From Ilyonectria destructans (taxonomy: Eukaryota; Ascomycota; Sordariomycetes; Hypocreales; Nectriaceae): a stretch of DNA of 64,000 nt. The position numbers and the translations under genes are program-made. This document shows positions 55,545 through 64,000 of the stretch, in pieces. The DNA is taken from positions 62,001-126,000 of the forward strand of contig JAHEWK010000013.1 of NCBI GenBank assembly GCA_020740775.1, read 5' to 3'. Position 1 is the stretch's first letter. The number at the start of each line of letters is the position of its first letter. The notes under the pieces were generated by a model, which ran no database searches, was not told the origin of the DNA, and saw only the letters and a program-made list of their open reading frames with translations.

Positions 55545-56540
55545 TACTTAATATCATCAGATAGATTAAAGCTATATAGTATTCTCAAACAGTAGAGATA
55601 AACAGTAAGTACTACACCCAGTACCAGTAGATATAGTAGCTAAATAATCAGATTGTTACATACTGGTCTTTACCTTAAGCTTTAATTTAACCCTTCTAAC
55701 TTTAACCCTGCTATCTGCAGATAATAGAGTCAGTTAATAACTCTATTATCTGCAGTTAACAACCTTAAGATAGAAACCTTATTCCGAGCAATAAGATATA
55801 AGAGAGACTGACATCTCCCGTCGTTAAGAGACCAACTTCCCTTCTAATAATCATCCTATCTTGACAACTTTCATTATATCGACTACTATCATTTATAAAG
55901 CTCTTATCGATAATGACCCTATATATTAGGGATATAAAACCGGATTCCGGCATAATACCGAATTCCTTTAGAATCCATAAGATAAAACGGAAAGAGGCAA
56001 GTTAAATGCCCACCGAAAATTCCTCCAGAAAAACAGCCTATTCGGCCTCTTACTATACCATCCAAAACGCCTGGATGCAAGCCAATAGATCGCATTAGCT
56101 ATTTTTGGATGCAGCTTATTTCTTAACGATAGGAATAGAGTCAATTCGTAAGGAAATCCAATTATCGGCATTAATATTATCTATATCTGGAGAGAGAAGG
56201 CCGCACTGCACGATTTGGCCAAAGGCGTTAAAGATATTGAAAATAGCGATGACGAAAGGGGTTAAAAGTTTATCAAGGAAATTAGCGGTAAGGCGTATAA
56301 GCTCTGGTTCCAGGAGCTGTTGGGTTGCGTCGAGCTGGTATGGATGCTAGCTACCTAGGGCGAGAGGGCGGATTCAAATGAGGGTTATTATGGGCGTTGA
56401 AGATCTTGGGGCGTTAGGTTGGGTTGTGAGATTTGTCAGTTATTAGATATTAAGGTTAGAATGGCTGGAGGTTGAAAAAGTTAGATAGAATTCCAGCAGA
56501 AAAAGAAAAAAAGCAGCTTGAAATCCAAACTTAGGCCTTA
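55545..56540. other. Island of near-normal composition in the AT-rich isochore
   Basis: CpG and GC rise here. A TGTTACATACTGG at ~55,649 looks like an LTR start but has no partner that I can find. A strong hairpin sits at 55715-55755. On the minus strand from ~56,375 to ~56,120 a continuous frame without ATG reads ELIRLTANFLDKLLTPFVIA, then IFNIFNAFGQIVQCGLLSPD and IDNINADNWISLRIDSIPIV. It looks like real protein but I do not recognise it. It is either the remains of a gene or of a retroelement that escaped RIP. Confidence 0.4.
55715..55755. repeat. Perfect 16 bp inverted repeat (hairpin)
   Basis: CTGCAGATAATAGAGT (55715-55730) and ACTCTATTATCTGCAG (55740-55755) with a 9-base spacer. It lies within the island of normal composition, soon after the possible LTR start. 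Confidence 0.9.
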
Positions 56541-59500
56541 GCAACTGTAATATATATAATAAAAATACAGTAAATTCAAATATTAGGTTCCCTTATTAAG
56601 AGCTTCTATTATTTATATATATAGTATTTTTTAGTTTTATATTTCTTAATAGTACTAGTTAAGCTTATATAGCTAGATAGAAAAAGATCTTTTTTATCTT
56701 CTAATTATATAATATCTATTTCTATATACTATTAGGTAATTTAGAAATACTTAAGTTTATTCTATAAGTATAAATTCTAAATAGATTTATTATTTATTTA
56801 TATAGAGTAATAATTATAGTAGATTTTATCTTCTTTATATTTTAAGTAAAAATAGATAATATAGATATTAATATCTATATTAGATATTTATTATTTATTT
56901 ATAAAGTTATTATATATATTTACTATATATTTATATATTCAGTTTTCTAAACTGTTAATTTCCCAGTATTTTTTATAACTAAATTTAGAATTTTATATAT
57001 TCTCTATTTAGAGACTTTAATAAGTATTTTTAGAGTAATTTATATCTTTATAGTTATATTTATCCTCTATTTCTAGATATTTATTAGTAGGAGTAATAAT
57101 ATTTTAGTTATCTACTAAAAGTTCTATTTTTTATATAATATAAACTTTCTATTTAGTATATACTTAAAGTTAATTATTCTCTTTAGTATATATTAGAGGT
57201 TATAAGGCAGTAAAATAAAGTAATATTATTATAAAAGAAATATTCTAATAAAGAATATAAAGTTAAGGGGTATATAAAGATAAGAGGTAGATAGTATAAA
57301 ATAGTATAAGATAGTATATTAATAGTGTATATTATAATAATAATAATATAGAATAAGTTTAAAATTACCTAAAGAGTTTTAGCCTTTTTATAAATAATTT
57401 ACTTAAAATCTAGCTATTATATTAGAATAATAGGTATACTATTAAAAAGCCTTAAATTCCAGCTTTCTTATAGTACTGTATTTATTCTTATAAGTGCTTT
57501 TTTCATTAAGTAATATTAATTTTAAATAGCGGATAATTTGAAATTAATTAATTTTAAAGTGCGGATAAATTAATAAGCTAATTTAAGCTGATTAATTATA
57601 CAGTATAGATATTGCTATTAATACTGTATTTTAATATATAATTATAAGATTTCTTATCGAATTTTTAAGCTATATTTTAAAGTTTAAAGCTTAAAGCTTA
57701 ATTTTATAGAGAAGTTATAAAGTTATATATTTATAGACTTTAATAGTATAGAAGTATTATTAAAGCTTATTCTTTTTTTTATACTTTTTAGCTATTTTTA
57801 TTCTATATTTCTTATTAAGTAGAAGTAATATAATAAATTTAAGTTATCTATCTAAAATAGTATCTCCTTTTTATACTATAGCTATAATATAGAATATTAA
57901 ATTATTTAATTCTTTTTTATTATTATAAAGTAATTTAAAAATTAATTTTTAAACTATTTTTATACTATATTTTTATCTAATAGTAATATAGTTATCTATA
58001 ATATTATTAGTAACTTCTTTTTAAGTACTTTTTAAATTAGATTTAAATAGCCTACTAATAAAACTTTTTTCTTCTTATAGAGGCTTATTATAGTAGTTTT
58101 TTATCTTAAGAGCTTCTTCTAACTTATAGAGGCTAATAGTAAGCAGTTAGTAGGTATTAGATATTAATTTAATATTATTATATCTAAATTAAGCTATTAT
58201 AAAAGTCTTTAAGTAAATAGCAATTTAAGATTTATTATTATTATTATAATATTGGTAGTTAGTAAAGTAGATATATTTACCTTTAGGTATAAATTTATAC
58301 TTTTAGTTAGATTTTAAAGTGTAGTACTTACTTTTAAAGTAATCTATCTTCTTATAATTTTAATATTTAATCTTTAAGTAATCCTTCTATATAGCTTTTA
58401 ATTCTATAGATTTTAATATTATTCTATAGAAGGTATTACCTTATTATTTCTTACTATAATTAGTATTATTCTTCTTATTTTTCCAGAATAATATATAGAT
58501 TATACCTTTTAACCTCTTAGTTTTTTTTTCTTATTATCTTTTAAACTATTAGTTATTAATTTTAATAGACAGTAAAATAAAAGTATTAAATATAATCAAC
58601 TTATATCTAACTATTATATCTTTAACTTTTACTTTAAGCTCTCTACAGTAAGCTGCTATATATACTTCTTTTTTTTAATTTAGATATAAAGTACTATAAT
58701 AGAATTTAGCTATATAGCTAGATATTAATACCTTCTAAAAGAGCTTTTAAAATTATATTTCTACTGCTTATTTTTCGTTAATAAAACTAAATATATCTTA
58801 AAGTTTCTTTTTAAATACTTTATAGCTAATATAAATAGCTTTAATTTTATCCTTTTATATATAGTAAGAGTTATTAAGGTAGTTTTATATAACTAATTTA
58901 AACTATTAGAGTATTTTATCTTTTAAAAGTTTTATAGTATAGTAAACTTTAGCTTCTTTTTTAGTAAATTATATAGAATAATAGCTTTAAAATACTCTAA
59001 CTTATATAAGAAATTCTTAAAGATTAATAGTAGCTTTATTAAATAGTTTAGATTATTTAAATTTAAGAATTTCTTCTATATCTCTTTTCTTTACTATAAG
59101 AGAGTTAAAATAAATAATATAGTTATAGTAGAATACCTCTTATTAGATAAAACCTCTATTAAGCTACTTATTATAATCTATAAGTTAGTTAACTTTTTCT
59201 AATAGTTAGTTAATTTTATTATCTTTCTTTTTATTTTTTCTATTAGTAATATTAGTAAGCTTATTAAGCTTAGCTTTAAGGTAATTATTTTACTTTTAGA
59301 GTTTCTTAAGATCTTTTTAAATAACTTCCTTATTATTAGAGTTAGAATTAGATTTTTCTACATTAATATTATTAATAGAATCCTCCTTTAGTAGAGTAAT
59401 AAAATTTCTTCTAATTCTAAATAAAGTACTTAAAGTTATAGAAGCTATTTTAGCTTATTTAAGATATTACTTAAGTTAATATAGTAATATATTAAATAAA

Positions 59501-60890
59501 AGCTATTAATATATAACAGTTAGATTTAACCTAAGGGTATAGAGTAAATTTAGATATAAAATATATAATCTAATAGATTAAAATATTATAATAAGTAATA
59601 TAAATTACAGTTTAATAATAGTAGAATAATAAATTTAATATAATTAAGTATATTAATAGCTAATAAGGCTATCTTTATAAAAGCACTAAATAAATATACT
59701 TATATACTATATATACTTATATAAACTTACTAAATAAGAGTAAGTTTAATCTTATAGCTTATTATAAGAAAGTAAGCTAAATACTCTAACTTATTTATAT
59801 AGATAAATCTCTTAGGGTTTATATTATATAAAAAAGTAAGTATATTATAATTCTGCCAGTTATAACTGCCTAATTCCAACTTAAGCTATAATATTTCCAC
59901 TCTTTTTATTATAATATTATTATAGTTATTATAGCTTTACTTTTAGATAGATTATATATTCTTAGTATTCTCTACTTTTACTCTTACTAAAGAAAGTTAG
60001 AAGTTTAATATAGTCTTTATTAATACTACTTAAAGTAAATAGAAACTGTTTTAATTAAGCAGTTAAGTTAATACAGCTTAAAAGCTTAATATATATTAAT
60101 AATATAGTTAGAGTATTAATAAATAGCAGTATAACTAATAATACTTAGAAGTTATTTATACTTAAAATTTAAAGAGATAGAAGGATAATAGCTATATTTA
60201 TCTCTATAGTATTCTTTTATAAGAAAGAGTCTATAGATATATTTAATAGCTTTATAATAGCTATTATAAATTAAATATTAAGTATTTTAAGGCTTAAGTT
60301 TAATATTTATCTTTAAAAACCTTAAATTAAGGTTATTTCTTAAGATATACTCTTTTTATTCTACTAAGATATTATAGATATAAGTTCTATATAAATTATT
60401 ATTAATAATATAAATTATAATTACCTAGAAACTGCACTAGTAAGAATATAAAGCTATAATTTAGTACAGTAAAATTAAGATACTATTACTAAAGATATTT
60501 ATTAAATTATAAATATTAAAAACTCTCTAGTAACTAATACTGGACTTCTCTATAGAGTATTCTTAGTATAATATCCCTATAGAGTTAAAGTAGTTAGCTA
60601 GTAATTATAAAAGTATAAAAGTATCTTAAAAATCTCTTTAGTAGAATAGAAAAACTGATTACTATTAATCCTTTTATCTATATAATATCTTTATAATTAT
60701 TAGTATATTTAATATATATAATACTCTAATTCCCCTTAAGTAATAGCCTACCTATAATATTAAGAATACTACTAATATTTAGAAACTTAACTATATTAAG
60801 ATAACTAATAATAAAATTCTTAAGTTAACTTTTAATAGAGTTAATAAGTTTAGTACCGATAATAATATAGATTCTAAAGAAAGCGTCCTA
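56541..60890. repeat. AT-rich, RIP-mutated isochore (right part), no readable gene
   Basis: Strongly TA-rich with almost no CpG for 4.3 kb. On the minus strand around 58,500-58,200 a Lys/Tyr/Asn-rich frame reads with few stops (for example YILFWKNKKNNTNY), which suggests a buried transposon ORF, but no motif is diagnostic. Normal composition returns abruptly at ~60,880. Confidence 0.65.
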
Positions 60891-61156
60891 ATCCGCAAAA
60901 TTAACCTATACTGCTAGGTAGGTACAAGTTTAAACGCCGAAGACCTTACTGTCCGACTGAGGAATTATTCTTCCAGCTTGTTCTCTAGCTGATATACGTT
61001 TTAAACTTCCTCGACGGCAACAAGTGATATCCTCAAACGCGTCGCGAAAACACACCCGCTTCTCACGTTAGCAATCCGTTTTAGTATTTACACGTAATTA
61101 TTAAGCAAAAGCTTCAACTGGGCGGCCAATACATAGGTCACTCAAAAGTAGGCTGC

Positions 61157-62071
61157 TTACTCTTCCAACATATACGTGCCCATAGCAGCCAATCCAGCAT
61201 CACCACCCTTCTCCCTCAACGTTCGCAGCATTAGATCATGAAACAACTTGAGTCCCTCACTGCTAACCTTCTCTTGTCTCAACCCTTCAAGAATCGTCTC
61301 AAAACCCTTCAGCTGCATCGACACGGGGTTACCAAAGTTTCTACCCCAATCCTCGTCATCCAGTGCTGCAGCAACATGGCCAAGGAAGGGGAGAAACGAC
61401 GATAACAGAGGAATGACAATTTTACGAATTGGGTTCTCGACCGATGGTGATTTTCCGTCTCCAGTTGCTCTCTGTCGCTTAAGCAGGTTCATAGCAATCA
61501 GACCACCAGTGACCATGCCGTCCATCGCAGCGAGAGCGGCGATATCCCACAAGCAAGCTGCTCCTGGATCTTCAGCAACATAGTGTAGCTGTCCAAGAGG
61601 GGATAGAATGCTAGAGATCTTGGAAAATGTTGCTTCCGTCTCGCCGCTGAGCCAGATGGACGAGTGCTCCGTGCCAACTAGCTCGGGCGTCACCATGATA
61701 GCGCCGTCCAGATACTCGGCGACACCGTTGGATTTCAGCCAAGTTTCCATCTCGCGGGCTTGAAGGGAAGTGCCCGTGGTGATATTTATGACGGTCTTTG
61801 GAGTCTCGCTTTTGTCCAATGGCAGAATAGGGGACAAGAACTCGGTGATATTGCTGTAGGCCGCAACGCTCAGGAGGATGACATCGCTGTTTGCAATGGC
61901 GGCGTTGAGGTTATGCTCAAAGACAGCCCCACGATCCGCGAGGTCCTTCAGCCATAGTCGATCAGGGTTTCTGTTCCACATTGTGACAGTGAAGCCTTTT
62001 TCAAGCCATGTCTTGACAATGGCCGCTCCAATGTTGCCGACTCCGACGATGGTGATGTCTGTCTTGGGCAT
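61157..62071 (-). CDS. NAD(P)-dependent 6PGDH/beta-hydroxyacid dehydrogenase family protein, imine-reductase-like, 304 aa
   Basis: A single-exon gene of normal family length. The N-terminus has the Rossmann fingerprint ITIVGVGNIGAA (G10, G12, G15), then VTMWNRNPDR, where the Arg after Asn suits NADP. It continues with SDVILLSVAAYSN and INITTGTSLQAREMETW, and AEYLDGAIMVTPELVG in place of the usual YLDGAI.VxP. The C-terminal half (ACLWDIAALAAMDGMVTGGL) would form the all-helical dimerisation domain, with an Asp near the position of the proton donor of bacterial imine reductases. Fungal members reduce imines or enamines in secondary metabolism, or small hydroxyacids. The substrate cannot be read here. 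The gene sits right at the edge of the AT-rich isochore and points into it; 61,000-61,150 is its 3' flank. Confidence 0.85.
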   Translation of the reverse strand: MPKTDITIVGVGNIGAAIVKTWLEKGFTVTMWNRNPDRLWLKDLADRGAVFEHNLNAAIANSDVILLSVAAYSNITEFLSPILPLDKSETPKTVINITTGTSLQAREMETWLKSNGVAEYLDGAIMVTPELVGTEHSSIWLSGETEATFSKISSILSPLGQLHYVAEDPGAACLWDIAALAAMDGMVTGGLIAMNLLKRQRATGDGKSPSVENPIRKIVIPLLSSFLPFLGHVAAALDDEDWGRNFGNPVSMQLKGFETILEGLRQEKVSSEGLKLFHDLMLRTLREKGGDAGLAAMGTYMLEE

Positions 62072-62152
62072 ATTGACGATATATACAGTGCAGGAAATAT
62101 CGCAGAGGAGTGGGTGAAGTTAGTTTTAGATAACGAATTGATGTGATCAAAG

Positions 62153-62159
62153 TATAAAA
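62153..62159 (+). promoter_or_regulatory. TATA-like box
   Basis: TATAAAA about 150 bases before the small ORF at 62307 and within the divergent intergenic region. It is oriented towards the plus-strand genes. Weak evidence by itself. Confidence 0.3.
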
Positions 62160-62306
62160 CCCAGGTTGGATAGTTTCACTGTCGTATTTAAACCTCGACT
62201 CGTGCGATACTACAAGGTGCAACAGCCATATTGAGGCGCGCACTTACAACCTCACACACAGCCTCGCACTTGTGGTTATCCCGTCGGCCGCATCTATGGA
62301 GCAAAA

Positions 62307-62492
62307 ATGAACCTCTTCACATGTCAAAAGCCCATATTATTGGGTTTGCTTATCAATCTCATCCAGGCCAAGCCATCAAACAGCTTGTTCCCCTGTAAAG
62401 TGACTGCTTCGGATCTGGAATTCCGACATGCACTTGCCCACGGAATTCCAACTACAGCACTAAAGACGGGTCCCGCGGATTCCACTGAATAA
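62307..62492 (+). CDS. Possible small secreted protein, 61 aa
   Basis: The ATG has a good fungal context (CAAAAATGA). The first ~21 residues (MNLFTCQKPILLGLLINLIQ) have a hydrophobic core ending in an Ala before KPSNS, like a signal peptide. The rest is short, has one Cys and shows no known domain. It lies between two divergent oxidoreductase genes. It could be a real secreted peptide, the first exon of something longer, or chance; no further support is visible. Confidence 0.3.
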   Translation: MNLFTCQKPILLGLLINLIQAKPSNSLFPCKVTASDLEFRHALAHGIPTTALKTGPADSTE

Positions 62493-62600
62493 GGTGCTTA
62501 CCAAAAACGTGCCGCTCTGCAGGTTATTTTAAGATACGCGTTCGAATTGGGCTTGGCGCTCGTATTGTTTCTAGTCTCGACTTTGGATTTGAAGCTGCTT

Positions 62601-62657
62601 GGTCCGTCTGCTCGTCCGTTTTTCGTCCGTTTTTCATCCGTTTTTTGTCCGTTTACG
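62601..62657. promoter_or_regulatory. Array of TCCGT-containing repeats upstream of the NmrA-like gene
   Basis: Five TCCGT cores, four of them in near-tandem 12-13 bp units of the form CGTCCGTTTTT, lie 230-285 bases before the ATG at 62886. Regularly spaced GC-containing cores in a promoter suggest transcription-factor sites, but a simple-sequence origin is possible. Confidence 0.4.
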
Positions 62658-62885
62658 CCCCGAGCGGACAGCTGGGCAGATTACTCTCCGAAAGACATCC
62701 CGAGTTGAGATCCTTCGTTAACAACAGGTAAATAAGACAGGTATCCAAGTCTTGCCCTCACTTCCCGGCCATTCCTTTAATAATGGACGTCTTCTCCGTG
62801 ATAACGTACCATTCATAAACTCACTCATCTCACAATAATCAGCAACAACACCACTTTCAACTTCTTTAACACATAAGCAACCATC

Positions 62886-63794
62886 ATGAAGGTTGCAATC
62901 GTCGGCACCGGAGCCGTTGCGAGATACTTAGTCGACGAGCTTCTTTCGCAGAAGCACGACGTCGTCGCCATCAGCCGATCTCGCAAGGCTTGGTTGGATG
63001 ATCTCGGTATCAAACAGCATGAGGCGCAGTACACAGTTGCGAAGATCGTACCCGCACTCGAAGGCTGTGACGCGGTCGTTTGCGCCGTGAGCTCATCTGC
63101 TCCCGAGCTGGTTCAGATCCATGAGTCCCTCCTCGAGGCATGCAAGTCAACGCCTTGCAAGCGATTCATCCCCTCAGTTTGGGTCGGCAATTTCGAGAAT
63201 GTTCCCGATCAACCATATTACGGCGCCGACAGAATTCAGAAGATCTACGATATGCTTGCGGGTCAACAGATGATTGAGTGGACACTACTCAGCGTGGGCT
63301 GGTTGATCGACTATGTCGTTCCGGCTAGCCAACGCTACTTGCCTGATGATGATGTGTTCTGGGTGCAGAATGCAAAGGAGAAAATATTCAAGCTCTACGG
63401 AAGTGGAACACAGGCCATCAGCTGTACGGCTACACGCGATGCCGCCTGCGCTGTTGTTCGGCTTTTAGAGACAGGCTCTAAATGGGAGCCCTTCACCTAC
63501 ATTTCTGGCGAGCAGCTCAGGTGGATTGATCTATGGAATATCATCAAAGAATATCATCCTGAGTATAGCCTGGCTACCAAATCCTTGACTGAAAGTATAA
63601 AGCAGCTAGTAGAGTCAAAGGATGAGATGACTACTTTGGTAGCGGTCTTTGACGTGATGGGTCACAGTGAAGCCTTGTGCTATCCACAAGAGCGGGTGGA
63701 TAGGCATAGAGAGGTTTACTTTCGTGGAGTCAAGTTCAGGAGTGTGAAAGAGCTGATTAAGGATGCAAGGGCGAATCCGGGGAGGGTGGTATAG
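62886..63794 (+). CDS. NmrA-like family NAD(P)-binding protein, 302 aa
   Basis: A single exon with a strong start context (CCATCATGA). The N-terminal Rossmann motif MKVAIVGTGAVARYLVDEL (G7, G9, A12) is followed by VAISRSRKAWL. Then come ALEGCDAVVCAVSSSAPELV, CKRFIPSVWVGNFEN (the FIPS motif typical of NmrA/isoflavone-reductase-like proteins), and WTLLSVGWLIDYVVP. The C-terminal part would form the substrate-binding lobe. Members are either redox sensors that bind NAD(P) (NmrA regulating nitrogen metabolism) or reductases of secondary metabolism. The sequence does not decide between these. Its neighbour, 0.8 kb away and divergent, is another NAD(P)-dependent enzyme, so the two may be the edge of a small metabolic cluster. 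Confidence 0.85.
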   Translation: MKVAIVGTGAVARYLVDELLSQKHDVVAISRSRKAWLDDLGIKQHEAQYTVAKIVPALEGCDAVVCAVSSSAPELVQIHESLLEACKSTPCKRFIPSVWVGNFENVPDQPYYGADRIQKIYDMLAGQQMIEWTLLSVGWLIDYVVPASQRYLPDDDVFWVQNAKEKIFKLYGSGTQAISCTATRDAACAVVRLLETGSKWEPFTYISGEQLRWIDLWNIIKEYHPEYSLATKSLTESIKQLVESKDEMTTLVAVFDVMGHSEALCYPQERVDRHREVYFRGVKFRSVKELIKDARANPGRVV

Positions 63795-64000
63795 GATTAG
63801 CATGGTGTCATAGTATGACAGAACTAAAGCTTCTACAATTGGACTACTTCCGTACGGGAGTAATATTCCAGTAACTGAATGTCACTCGATCCATTGTGTA
63901 AACGACTATTGATTACGTAGTTCTCCGGGACCTTCAGGAGTGTTATAATCGGCAAATATCTGCAAGTGGCAGGCGGATGCAGTAACTCTCGACCCAAGGG
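63795..64000. other. 3' flank of the NmrA-like gene
   Basis: Short downstream region with no feature that I can support. Confidence 0.4.

Noticed and set aside
1..64000. tRNA and rRNA genes
   Set aside because: I saw no cloverleaf with A and B boxes and no rRNA-like conserved core; a covariance search would be needed to exclude a decayed copy.

Overview
The window reads as nuclear DNA of a filamentous ascomycete (Pezizomycotina; a Sordariomycete is my guess). Genes carry short 47-140 bp spliceosomal introns. NLR proteins have the fungal PNP-NACHT-ankyrin layout. The transposon set (Tad1-type LINE, Helitron, Tc1/mariner, MITE-like elements) is fungal. Long stretches are almost CpG-free and TA-rich, with Gln and Trp codons turned into TAG/TAA, the signature of repeat-induced point mutation (RIP).

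Layout. 0.7-8.9 kb: one intronless GC-rich gene for a 2,722-residue TcB-TcC (SpvB/TcdB/RHS) toxin-complex-like protein, the most foreign-looking gene here. 8.9-17.1 kb: a solo-LTR-like segment, a broken HNH-nuclease-like gene, an unrecognised decayed gene, RIP-mutated DNA and two inverted-repeat elements. 17.7-21.0 kb (minus): a five-exon membrane protein of the DUF3433 type that no single open frame shows. 22.8-24.2 kb (minus): the 5' part of a Tad1-type LINE. 24.5-36.1 kb: one NLR gene (PNP-NACHT-ankyrin), cut in two by a ~7.4 kb Helitron that itself contains a 1.39 kb Tc1/mariner element. 36.9-37.5 kb: the 3' end of a Tad1-type LINE. 38.7-42.3 kb: a second PNP-NACHT-ankyrin NLR that appears intact once three introns are removed. 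42.3-60.9 kb: about 18 kb of AT-rich RIP wreckage, in which a LINE with an N-terminal zinc finger, reverse transcriptase and C-terminal restriction-like endonuclease can still be read (48.3-52.1 kb). 61.2-63.8 kb: return to normal composition, with an imine-reductase/beta-hydroxyacid-dehydrogenase-like gene, a doubtful small secreted protein and an NmrA-like oxidoreductase gene.

How it fits together. This is an accessory, transposon-rich compartment. The functional cargo I would defend is the Tc-toxin-like gene, one live NLR, the DUF3433 membrane protein and two NAD(P)-dependent enzymes. The first NLR is a layered fossil: nonsense mutation, P-loop frameshift, lost splice donor, Helitron insertion and a further 99 bp insertion with a 9 bp direct repeat. 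All exon boundaries, breakpoints and domain limits were read by eye. No alignment or database search was run.
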